Part shown: in pieces, positions 10,141-22,322 of the stretch | Layout: the number at the start of each line of letters is the position of its first letter | Position numbering within the stretch: the stretch's first letter is position 1 | Assembly: GCA_965153455.1 (NCBI GenBank) | Contig: OZ234498.1 | Location: forward strand, 1-64,000 | Source: Sphagnum compactum | Taxonomy: Eukaryota > Bryophyta > Sphagnopsida > Sphagnales | Reading direction: 5' to 3' | Length of the DNA: 64,000 bases | The notes under the pieces: model-generated | What the model saw: only the letters and a program-made list of their open reading frames with translations | Databases searched by the model: none | Told to the model about the DNA's origin: nothing | Translations under genes and position numbers: made by a program

Positions 10141-13100
10141 AGTAAATAGGTAAACTCTACTGATAATTATTGTTTTTTAAAGTGTAATAAATTCGATTAA
10201 TTTTGCTACAAAAAAATCATCGTCGTTTTTCAAACCAAAATGCTGTTAAAATTTCTGATAATTGAATTTTTAATTTTAATAAAATTTACTAACTTACTAT
10301 TAAAAACTCGTAGTCTTTTTTCAAACCAATAATTCTGGTAAATTTTTGGACAATTGTATTTCGAAATGTAGTAACTTCACCTAATTTCCAATTAAAAAAA
10401 CATCATTTTTCAAACCAGAATTTTGGATGATTGTGTTTTTCGTGTAAAATATGACAATTTTTTCTTTTCTTGAAAAACATTCACCAAATTCTTTACATCA
10501 CAAAATCTGGAAAAGAATAAAAACAGCCATAGTAGTTTTTTTATAAGTTTTTCAAAAGAATCCCTCACGTTTGTATCTTCTGTTTGTAAACCCTAAATTA
10601 AATTCTTTTTCTTTCTGTATTTCTTTCTCTCATTTTTTTTGGATTGGAAAAAAAAGCCACAAAGTTCCACAAGTTTTGAAGTTCCACATCAAACAAACTC
10701 AACTAAATTAAAACTAGATAATTATGTTTACTTGTGTTACTAGACAGTTATGAGTACAGTGAGGTATACATGTACCTTATACTTAACTGGCCAAGTTTAT
10801 TGAAAGCAGACTTTTTCTTGCTGGCCAATACAGCCAGAAAGCGAAAATTAAAAATTAAATAAACTAACTAAAGTTAAAAGTTTTTGTGTCTGGTGGTTCC
10901 AGTAAGTTACCAAAAATATTATATGTTTTTTTACTATTATCATATTTATCTTGTAATCAAATTAGGCTAAATCCGCCTATGGATGACGGTTAGGTTGGCT
11001 ATATCACAAAATTGACCCCAAAAAAAACGTTGGTTTGGGGAAAGAGAAAAAAAAAACCCGTTGGTGGCGCACATTAATAAGCAACATTGTCAGGAAATAA
11101 AGAAAGAAAAGCTAACCCGCACCCGATTAGGGAGCTTCTGTCGAAGTCGGGCTGGCAATTTTTTTTTTTTAATTCTTATTTTTTGGGAAGCACAACAACA
11201 GACGTGACCTTACAAGAACGAGCGCCCACCAGCGCACCGTCCACTGGATGCCCGTTATATACACAGTTGTGGATGAACCTCAAATTGGGTTAACGTTTGG
11301 ATTCACCTCAGTAACCAATTGTGTAGGAAATAGCTCTCACACATAGGTAGGTACGTAGGTAGGAAATTACTAGTTGAGTAGATGGTTTATACATGGGAAA
11401 GGGTTGTTTTTACTACCTACCTAATAACAACCTGCTTGTGGGTTGTTAATAGGTAGGTAGGAAAAAAAAGGGCAACTGAGCTAACTACCATGGTTAGCTG
11501 TGGAACTCGAGCCCAACAGAAAACTGTTTCTGGAACACTTATCATTCATCCGTCATGCTGCATTGGCAGTTGCTGGTTCACCGTGGCCCCTTGATGTACC
11601 TTACTATCTTACTACTTATCCCCCAGCGAAAGTTACTAAACGAGGTACTAACTGAACCAGGACTCTTGACGGGTGCCGGGTAGCAGGTGATGAGCAGAGG
11701 CGGGAAACTTGCAACCCGTTAACTTCCCCCGTCCGCGGCCGCGCCCTCGCCCGTGCGGTCCATTTCTGGGCGCATTGACCGATGGACCTGCTTTGTCCGA
11801 CCGGCATGGCAACAAATTTGTCCCCATTTGGGCCCACCACACAGGAGCTGACACGTCGTTATTTGGCCTCTCGAATTAGCCATTTGTAGCTGACCTTTTT
11901 AGTTGTACGTTCAATTTTATCGCCCAATGAGAACGCGCCAAGAAGTTGTGCGCCTCCAGATCGAGGAGTCCACCGGACTGGCACCAATGAGAAGGCGGCA
12001 CCTGAACAAATGGGCTTTTCTTAGGTCGTTGGTTACTATCTCCCTTGCTGGCTGTGTGTGAAAAGGGATTCAAATAGTTTCGCATTCAATTTGGGTAGGT
12101 AAGTGTGCCCTGGAATGGGCACGCAATTGACTGGACGGAAAAGTGCGGGGTATCCTGGGATTTCATGGCCTAGGGGGAAAAATGATTTTTAAGGGTGAGG
12201 GCCAATCGACCTGCGCCAAATCAGCAAAACAGACCCCCCTTTGGCGCCATCTTAGATGGGAGGTTGCCCATTCGAAAGGTGTAAAAGGCTGAAAAATCAA
12301 AAGCCCGCGAAAAAGTAAACAAATACTTACGAGTTCGCACATAGGGAGCACAGAGATGATGAGGGCAAATTTTTTTGAACTGATGGACTGGGGTTAATTA
12401 TGAACTGCCACTTCGGCTAGTTTTATTGGCATCACTTTTGGCCATCTCCCATTATTTGGCCCCTTTTCGACCCCATTCACGAATAAATTGCCTTTGTTAC
12501 ACTTGCCAGTTCTTGAGTAGTGCCGTTTTATGGTAAGTGAATGTGAAACGTGTTAAAATTTGGCATCGAGCAACGTCTAGGGGCTTGGGGGTTGGCAATC
12601 AAGCCTTTGCTTCTCATCAAATCTGGGTAGTTCAAAACGGGCTTTTGGCCAGCTCTTTGTGAGGCCAAATTTGGCTCTTGACCAGATTTGTGACGGGAAA
12701 AACCATATTGGTATAGGTCAAATGGAAGGGAAAATGTTCCCTCCACCCCCCCCTCTTTCGGGCCTTTGAGCTTTATGACCACTTGACCCTAAACCCTCTT
12801 TCTTTTCACTCCCATCCTCTTTTCTTGTGTTCTGTTGTCATAAAGTTTGGTGGGTTTACATCATTCGTCTATGGACATGGGGAAACCTATCCTATCACCT
12901 TTGCTGGACGTGTTCATGTTAGGAGTTCCCTCTTTAATGGTGATTGTCAATTGAGTTTGCGTCTAATGAATGATACGTTGTCAACGTCAGTAGTGAGAGA
13001 GAGATAATTAGATGGATGAATAATTTTAAGGTAAGCTTTCATTTATGTGATACTTTTAAGGTAGGTTTTAATACACATGGACCTCCAACATTTATTTTAC

Positions 13101-15957
13101 ATGCAAAAGGATATGCTTTGCATTTCAGGTCATGCTAGCAAAATATTCAGGAATTCATTGAAGTTGCTCTTGATTTTAAGGACCTTTTTTTGGTAGTAGG
13201 TCTTCACTGATATGTAACTTGTTTCTACCAGGGAAATTTGCAAAGACTCGGAATATAAATATATATTTGAAATGAATTAAAACTGCCCCCTTTTGTGGAA
13301 GAGCCCGACCCTCCTTTATGAAGCTCCCCCGAGGGAGCCGTTGAGGAGGCTCGCGCCACCCAAACCAAAACCGAAGCCCGACGAAACGTTGGAATCTTCC
13401 CTGAAGTCATCCCATCTTTGGGCCTTTGTTCACCCCCCCCCCCATCCTCTATTCGAGGGAGGTCGTAAAGAAAGGATATTTGAATAAATCTGGGTATGAA
13501 ATGCTAAAACCCAGCATTTAATACACTAGGTTGGAGGTAATTAGGTTCTTTGATTTTCTGGGAACCGCTTGTGAAGGGTCCCGGGTACTCAAACCTACGC
13601 ACTAGTTATTTTATTTGAAAAAGGAGAGAACCGCCCAACACTGGTTTAATATGGAGCACCCAAAAAACACAGATTTCAAGTGGGATCTTTTTTGTAGAAC
13701 TCAAAATGGAAAAACGAGAAAGAAGAAGAGACAAAACCCACTTAAGAAATAGAAATGCTTAGCGACAGGTGCATCACCCCAACATCAGGTAAAGTGGTGA
13801 AACCCTGCAAAAACTTTATTAACAAACACAGAGAAGATTTCGAAATGTACGGTACAAAGGAATAATTAAAAAAGGAAAATGGAGAAGTTCCAGGATGTCA
13901 ACTTAGTTCAGGTGAAGTAGTTTTTTTCTTTCGTGGCTCTGTCTCTCTGAGGGAGGAGGGACCACCCAATAATGTACCTAGTTTTCATTTGGTCCCACAT
14001 TTTCAGGAATGTCCACCACGTGTCCTAACTTGTGAGACTTCATGGAAACATTTCACCGAACTTGCCATAAGGGACAAGGTAATGTGATTTTGTCTCAATA
14101 GGTAGTGTGTAGTTGCAAAGTAGATTACCAAAAGTGAGCGACTTGGGAGCTGCAAATCTAAAGTACGCACCTACTGGCTAAGTACGCACAAACCATGTAG
14201 GTTCAAGTTGCGTACTTAAGCGGGAGACTACTGTAGGCACAATCTTCTCTGGCCAAGGGGGGGGGGCAAAAATTGATGTGACGTGTAAACTTTTCATTGG
14301 CAATGATGTCAACATTCCAACAAATCGCATTGGTTCCGCCATCATATTTGGCACCCATTCGGACTTCAAGTCCCTTTCAAATGCAAGCGGATCATATCTT
14401 AAGGCCTGGTATACAAAATAATACCAATATGGGCCATGTATCGGTGACCAAAAATAATCTACCCCATATTGGGGTTGTGTATCGACGATGGACGTGATCC
14501 AGGGGGCATTGGGAAAATGAAAATGATCTGCGCAATTGGTGTTTTTCCTGGCAGTTAAAAGTGATATCAATAATGTGTGGATGACCAAAAATAATCCACA
14601 TCGTCCATGCCTTACCAAAAAAGGATCCACCCTATGGAGTGAATATAAATCATCTCTTTCGTCCACGGGCGATTGAAAATGATCCACTACATCCACGGAT
14701 GTTTGGAAATGATCTACCCCATCCAATCGGTCGATCGCAATGGTTACCATGTTATCGCGATCGCTGTGCCCTGGAAATTAAAATAGATGAGAAAAGTCAA
14801 AACATGCTGGTTTGGTGCAGCAAAATGGTTTTGGCCGGGCATTCTTGTACATTTTGCTGAGGCTGGTAAAAGGCACAACAAAGCCTCACACCTGCTCTTG
14901 ATTGGCTAGATAGTTTGATTGGTCCGGATGGGTCGCTATTAGCACCCATTCCACCCATTTTCAGTGCTAGTTTTATAGATATTCATGAAAAAAATTGTAA
15001 ACAACCAAAACTTGGATGCCATAAATATATTTTCAGGGTCACAAACTGAGCACCGCTAGAGATGCCCTTAAATGGAAAATCATAACAAATTTTTATCCCA
15101 AAAATGTTGAAGACTGTTAACCACCATTGCAGGATGAACAGCCACAGGATGCATTCTTGGGTTGTAAATAAGCAAAGCTGTATATGATGCCAGCAGACTC
15201 GCAGAGCTGGAGGGGAAGAAGATCTGCATCTGGCTTGAAGACTGGGTTTTTAAACATTGACTACAGTAGACTACCAATGCGTACCACTTACCGAACAATG
15301 AAGTGAAATGTGCTTGGTGGTTGGTACAAGCCGCCACCGGTTGTACTGCAAGTCTATTGGCCAAGAGTTTGCTTTTTTATCTGAAATTTGGGTTAAGAAT
15401 GGTGAGCTCTCTATTGCATTTTCCAAAGCTAATATTGTGGCCACCATTGTTTAATGAATACCCCACCTCATGGGGATCTCCAGAATGCAACAATATGCAT
15501 ATATTGCTAGCGCATGCAGAGCGTGCCAACAACAATGAAAACTTTGAACAGTAGGCGTTGTCTTTTATTGGAGCAACAACACTCTCATATATATATTTTT
15601 GTGCAAATGTTTTTCCTGGATAAGGCTTATCCAAATTTGATTGTGGGTATTGATGCTCTAGATAGATTACAGCATTGATTTTTATCATTTCTAAACATTA
15701 CAAGTATCGCTAGTTTTAATATTTAGTGGGCTGGGTTTGTCAAGTCCAAATTTAAGATTTTGCAGGTTAAATATATGCACTAAGAGGCCTCAATCAGGGG
15801 TTTGGATGAATTAGCACCTGCAAAGGTACTGTGGTATAAACATTATAAATACCTGCCTTGGATGAAGGAGCACCAACATTGATGCCATGGTCGAAATTTA
15901 AAAAATCATTTGAATCGTCTCTAAATATTACAAATATCCCATGATTAGACAAAACCA
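10141..15957. other. No recognised gene; AT-rich and degenerate repeats
   Basis: AT-rich DNA at 10.1-11.1 kb, then mixed sequence with GTAGGTAGG repeats (11340-11465). A degenerate tract of about 30-bp units near 14440-14760 (GATC[TC]ACC...CATCC motifs) produces a 190-codon minus-strand frame. No domain, RNA gene or transposase was recognised. Confidence 0.45.
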
Positions 15958-16172
15958 CAGGCTCTGATTCCAAATCTAACATCTCTTGGGTTTTAATTTG
16001 GCCACTAACCTGCCTCACTCAAGAAGCTGAAGGTGACCAACCAGTTGTCAGTGTAGGCCACAAGTTGGCCAGGGTGAACCCGGCACCCATGTTGGTACCT
16101 TGACCTTTTTGAATGAGCCCTCTTAGTGGCCATATTAAGCCCAAAAAAATGTTAAATCTGAACTCGGACACC
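15958..16172. repeat. Imperfect foldback repeat
   Basis: Left arm 15958-16026 and right arm about 16104-16172 are imperfect reverse complements (landmarks GGCCACTAAC and its partner TTAGTGGCC). They are separated by a spacer with CCGGCACCCATGTTGG. The right arm plus spacer is the part found inverted at 2009-2140. Size and shape fit a small foldback or MITE-like element. Confidence 0.6.
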
Positions 16173-17382
16173 CTGATTTAGTCTAAGCATGGGATACTTG
16201 TAATGTTTAGAAATAATTTAAATGGACTAGCTTGGGTTCACCCAAAGGCTCTCAAGTCACTGTGTGCTTGTTGGTTGATTGAATATCATTGAAACTACTT
16301 AATTGCTAGATGGGAATTTGGAAAAGTTTCTCAGAGTCCACAATTTTTTTATCTAAACAATCAAGGCTTTGATACTAGTGTTGCCCTGTTATTGGGGAAT
16401 TTTTTTAGAATAAATATGTTGGGTACTAATAGAGGGCACAATGACAGGCTATTTCAACCTACATGCCGAATCTCACTAGCAGCAACATTTATTTTGGAAA
16501 AAAAAAAAGGTGAGTTAGAGTTGCGCAATAAGTCCAAGACCATATAATTCACAGGGCTCTTGTGAAAATACCCTCCAATCTCATTTGTATAGTTGAATCC
16601 ATCAGAGACATGTCTGTGGACATCAGCTGCAGAAGGCGTCCAGGTGGTGAAGAAGACTTGTGTATGCCAGTGATTTTGCAGCTGCTGCTGGCTTGTTTAT
16701 CAGAGTGCCATGTGGCATCATTTCAAACACTTCCAAAGTAAAGATTTATTTCTTTCGTCGTCTTTCTTTCACAGCACTTGAATGATTTTGTCATAATTAC
16801 ATGAAAAATCCTTAGTTACATCGACAGTAAAAATATTAATACCTGTCATAATATTGGGCGCTAGGCCTACCTCCACTCCAGGTCCCAGAAGGGACCAACT
16901 AGTTGTTTCCAGCAACTACAAACACAGTGAATGATTGCTAGTCACAGTATGAGACTTGGAAAAAAAAAAACAGTACTGATTTGGGACAGTTCGACTATTT
17001 ACAGGATCTTAACATACTGTTGTTCTCTAACGTTGTAGACCAAGCTGCCCAGAAAACTGAATACTACTTAGCCTACTACATGGGGGGGGGGGATAAACAA
17101 GGCACTAGCAGCAGCAGACATTGACATGGCATTTACATTGACATGGCATTATTTGTCTGAGGTACATAGGGTTCACTTTTCTTTACAAGTTCCTCAAATA
17201 GGTCCAATGGGGGGAGGGCCCCCCAACATTTACTACCATTGTTACTGGCAACTGTCATTTGAGGTGGGCTGTAGCATTTTTACAAAATGGGTGGGCCTAG
17301 GTCTAGATATGGGTTATTTATTTATTTTCATTACAAAAAAGGTCCGAAAAATGGCTAAAAAATCACCCAAGTCACTCCTGCC
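16173..17382. other. No recognised gene
   Basis: Mixed intergenic DNA. A segment near 16700-16738 (GCCATGTGGCATCATTT) matches, inverted, a piece near 2143-2180. Otherwise nothing is recognised. Confidence 0.4.
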
Positions 17383-19260
17383 CACCAAGGATGTTCATTG
17401 CTTGGTTAAACAGGAAAAAACATTTGTGCCATATAAAATTTCCCCCCCTTTTTTTTCATGGGCTTGAATGACCCAACACCCACCGGCGCACAAGCCACAA
17501 ATCTTGTTTTAGGGTTCAAGGTGGACAAACTTTTCTCCTAGGGAAATTAAAGAACGGGTCGGAGAAAATGGATAAAACATAATTATCAAAGAGGTATATA
17601 ATATGGATTTGTATGGAAGAACTTTAGCCGTATCACAAAATTAATCAAGAATTATTTTTTAAAGTCTGCTTTATTGGACCCCTCAAATGTTTCGGGTATA
17701 CATGTGGACCACCCAAGGATTTTTATTTTTTTGTCTGTTTATGTTTTGTGAATATATTTAATAGGGTATAAATATTTAATGTTGTGCAAGGACATATTTT
17801 GTTTTGGGATCGTAATCATTTGCATCTTTTTAGAGTAGGAGTATTGCAGGATTCCTGCCCACCAAGGATGTTCATTGCTTGATTAAACAGGAAAAAAAAA
17901 TTCGTGCCATATAAAATTTCCCCCCTTTTATTTTCCTGGGCGTGAATGACCCAACACCTACCGGCGCAGCAGCCACAAATCTCGTTTTAGGATTCAGGGT
18001 GGACGAACTTTTCTCCTGGGGAAATTAAAGAATAGCTCGCAGAAAATGGATAAAACAATGCTTATCAAATTGAAAACCTTTACCATCAAAGAGGTATATA
18101 ATATGGATTTGTATGGAGAACCTTGAGCCGTATCACAAAATGAATCAAGAATTGTTTATTGAAGTCCGCTTTATTGGACCCCTCAAATGTTTCGGATATA
18201 CATGTGGACCACCCAAGGATTTTTTTGGGTCTATTTATGTTTTGTGAATACATTTAACAGGGTATCAATATTTAATGTTGTGCAAGGAATATTATTGGCT
18301 ACTTAATACAACTTATCATAAAAGTTTGGCCAGTGTTTTATAAACTTTTTTTTACCACAAAGTTTGGCCAGTTTGGGACCATTTATTTTCCATGAAAAAT
18401 CCTTCAAATAGGTTGAAATTTGAAACCATATATTTCAGGTGCAAAATTGGCAATAAAACAAATCCCAGGTTTTAGGGTTTAGGGTTTTGGCAAGTAGGCA
18501 GTAGTATGTACATTACTACACATACTGAGTAGGCCAATCACGTGGTTGCCCGAAAAAGAAACTAAAGAAATATAAAGCCTAAACCCCCCCTGCCGTGCCC
18601 CCCCCTCTTCCCTCTTCTACTTGCAAATGGTCGCCTTCTGTTATTTTTCGTCAAGCCTCACTCATTTTCGCCCTCTTCTTATTCGATTTTCCGTCGCTCG
18701 AATCATTCATTTTGTTAAGATGTCTTTTTTTTTACCAGCGGTTAAAATCGTTGAACTTTTTCCCTCAGCGAACGAATGTAAACGCGGAGAGCCCAGAGTC
18801 CGCTTTATGAGACCCCTCAAATTTTTGAAAAATACATGGGAACCCCTTAGGGATTCTTTTTGTCTGTTTATGTTTTACGAATATATTTAACCAGGTATAA
18901 ATATTTAATGTTGTGTAAAGAGGTATTTCGTTTGAAGATCGTCATCATTTGCATCATTTTTTAGCAGGAGTATTGTAGGACTCGTGCCCTCCAGAGGATG
19001 TTCATTGCTTGATTGAATGGGAAAAGAAAATCGTGCCTTATGAAATTTCCCGGGTTTTTTTTATTGTTTCTCGGGCTTGAATGACCCAACACCCACCACT
19101 GCCCCATCCACAAATCTTGCTTCAGGGTTTAGGGTTGACAAACTTTTCTCCCGGGGAAATTAATAAATAACTCGAAGAAAAGGGAGAAAATATGCTTGTA
19201 AAATTAAAAATCTATACCATACAAGAGGTATTTAATATGAATTTGTCTGGAACAACCCAA
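17383..19260 (+). repeat. About 470-bp tandem repeat, three diverged copies
   Basis: The landmark AGGATGTTCATTGCTTG recurs near 17387, 17862 and 18997, each followed by CATAAAATTTCCC-like and ACCCAACACC blocks, then TTTAATGTTGTG at the unit end. The second and third copies are separated by about 500 bp of unrelated DNA (18295-18795) that includes a TTTAGGGTTTAGGG motif near 18473-18486. Confidence 0.8.
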
Positions 19261-19314
19261 GCCGCATCACAAAATAAATCAAGAAATGCTTTTTATGACG
19301 ACCAAATAACAATC

Positions 19315-19436
19315 AGGGTTGTTTTGGGAAAAGGAACATTATGGCAACGCCGCAGGGCATATCTAACCAAATAATAACTAGGGTTGTTTTGGGAAAAGGA
19401 ACATTATGACAAGGCCGCAGGGCATATCTAAAGTAT
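19315..19436 (+). repeat. 65-bp tandem duplication
   Basis: Two adjacent copies of a unit beginning AGGGTTGTTTTGGGAAAAGG, at 19315 and 19380, with few differences. Confidence 0.9.
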
Positions 19437-22322
19437 GTCATCATGGCAAATCGCGGTTAATTTTAATTGGTAAATACCCCATGACATTTTTGGGAAACTA
19501 CATTAGAGTTTTCACGCTTGCACAAAGTTTAATATATCACACATCCTTTTTGATCTATAAACATTCATTATAACAAAGCTTTGTTGGGATGGATGACGAA
19601 TTAAATGTTTATTAAACAATGAAAATAAGAATCGGATCTATTTCTCTCCAAATATACAAAAGATAAATTGGCCATGAATCATGCATGTCCGTAAATGTTA
19701 TGTGATGGCCCACAATTTTAACATAAACCCAACCCCCCCCCCCAACCCCCCAAAAACACAATTTCCATATGCTCCTCCATCCTCTCCCAATGGCCCTTGT
19801 AAGCCCTTAAGTTTCTTGTTATTTTTATATATAATGTTCTATAAAATTGTGTCAATGGCGACATTTTGATGGGTAGTCAAAAGCTAAATAGAATGCAAAC
19901 GTAACTATTAAAGTTGCACACAAAAACGTAAAATAATTCGAACCACACCATGTGAAGTTATACTATAGTGGAGCATAGCGAAAAAATAGGAAGAGGAAGT
20001 CGATTACCGAGCCACGGAGCGAGCTTCCATTTAAAAATTTGGTGGAGTGCTACCCTAAGCCCCAATTTGAACTTTAAAATTTTGCCATCGAAAGAAGTTT
20101 TTTTTAAAAGATTATAATGTGTGGTTTGACGTGATATAAGCCAAACATGATGTGTGATAGCCCCCCGGGGAAACGTTATACGGGATCGTACCTTAAGGAA
20201 CATGTAAAAATTTATAAAATATGCTTCATATATGGTGCACAGGACAGGCCAACCCTAAACACCTAAAATTGCGTTCAAGAGTTTCCCGGACGTTATCAAT
20301 GAATACAGGATTGTATCAAATCCACCACAAAGTAATTTACCTTTTCATAAAATTTATTAGATTTCATTTATGATGATAAATAATATATATGCATGGATGC
20401 AAATAAAAGGCTGCGCAACGTGCTACGAAGGCCAAGTACATTTAATCATGTCATTTATCAATTCTTCCAAACATAATGAAATTGGAGTGGGGCGCAGAAT
20501 AAACATACGGGGTTGGAGATTCATTTTTTCCGATTCTTTAGTGTGCAGCAGGAATTTCTCTCGCAAAATCTCGTGATTTGGAAACCAGGAGCTGTTCTGA
20601 ATGTGCAACCAGGAGCGCTTCACATCACCGAACTCTTGTTCCTAAGGTGAACAACCTGACATCGGGCTCCATGTAAATTTCAAAGATACATCTTATAATC
20701 TTGTCCGCAAGGTCCGCCCGTCCTTCAAATCACGAACTTTTGGATTGTCATTTTTTGCACATGTTATGCTCGCAGGGGGGATTATAGCACAAACGACAGA
20801 CTTTCCACTTCGCACACATGCCAGCTTAATTGAGGGCGGGGAGCGAGCGCAGGTGTCAAAACTGGGACCCATACCAGCATTTGCATTTGTTTTCCTCCGA
20901 AAATTTCATTTGTTGTCGTTGTGGCTTTCCGGTGCAGCGGATCATACCTTAGGGAACAAAAAGTTCTTTTGTGAATCGCGCGGCGTGTTACAAATTCTAA
21001 CTTGTTCTCCCTGGGAGATCGCAACAAAACTTGTATGACCCGCCTTGATAAATCCGTAGAAATTCCTGGTGGTTCAAAGACGTTCTCTGTGTGGGCGAAA
21101 TGAATGTTTGTCCACACAATCCCCAATTACCATAGTGTGCAAACATTAGTTCACGCTATATTGGTTTGCGCAGCCCCGAACATTTGAAGTGTGTGCATTC
21201 CGAGTCTGTTGTACACATGGAACCTGTGCTGTTTTCATCCGTCAACTCCTGCCCTTCACTGTTTTACAGGAGCAAAGAGGCAGAAGGAGCACAGACGTCA
21301 GATCACATCGCAAGTCCAACTCCGTGTATGTGCGAACTTATCCAAGTAAGCACATGTGCAGAACTACCTTAAGGGCTATATGCACGAATTTGAACACTTT
21401 CCTATTGAGGGGATGTCGGTGTTGGGTAAGATCACCAACACCCAGAATTCGATTTCGTGTGTCTGCAGGGTTGATTGAGGTGGATTCGACAAAGTCGGTG
21501 TTATTGGTATATGGAGCTTCGATTTTCAATTGTAACCCTGATGCCTGCACAAACATCTGCGTGAGCGCAACGAGCAATATGTATAGGTATCAAAATATCA
21601 ACCATACACCATCATCCGCATTCGTTTCCCTCTCAAAACTTGATTCGGGGTCGTTGTCACAGTGTCTTTGGAGCACAGTGAAAAAGTCGTCGGGAACAGA
21701 GAGCTCTCGTGTGAATGGTGTAGAGGGTTGTAAGATTGAGCTTGTTTTTCATACATGGAATTATGAGATGGCAGGAAAAATTTGTGCGATTGCACTTGAT
21801 ATCTTTGCAGTGATTTTTTCATGTTTCAATGAAGTCACTTGGTGCCGGCGAAACGGATGTTTGTCGACCCAACACCAAAATAACACAGTGTGCATGCAGA
21901 CATCGGTTTAGGATGTATCGGTTTACAGAGCTTTGAGCATTTGGAGGATAGAATCAATGTTGTTTTCGTCTTTCCACTCGCACACTTCCATGCTTTGCAG
22001 GGGGCCACGGGGCGCACGGAGCACGGTGGTTGGATGGCATCGCAAATTCGAATGCATATATACGCCTGAACCCTTATTCCGGCATTGAGACCCGGTAAGT
22101 GCACGGACCAAACGTCTTCGGTGTGTGCACGAATTTGATCTTGTGTAGATGTTCTGTTCGGGAAAATCAATGCGTACATTGAAATTAGAACTGCATTTTC
22201 CTATGGTTACAAGTTGCAGGTTGGTTTGACTGGGCTCGAGTCATTCGTGTTTTGCCCTAGGACATTGTCGATCACAACTCTTATGCCTTCTCTAAACATC
22301 TGTCGATTACCAACCGATATTC
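19437..22322. other. No recognised gene; diverged tandem blocks
   Basis: Blocks at about 20745-21180 and 21555-21950 share order and motifs (GAATGTTTGTCCAC versus GGATGTTTGTCGAC, then AGTGTGCA). They are old tandem copies. A 240-codon frame at 21189-21911 crosses such blocks and shows no domain. The GC-rich recombinase-helicase frame begins directly after. Confidence 0.4.

Noticed and set aside
14178-14750. 190-codon minus-strand frame
   Set aside because: Built on degenerate about 30-bp repeats (VDHFQ-type peptide repeats).
18465-18490. TTTAGGGTTTAGGG motif as interstitial telomere
   Set aside because: Only two units; too short to separate from chance in AT-rich plant DNA.
21189-21911. 240-codon frame
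   Set aside because: Crosses old tandem blocks shared with 20.75-21.2 kb, where the frame is not kept; no domain.
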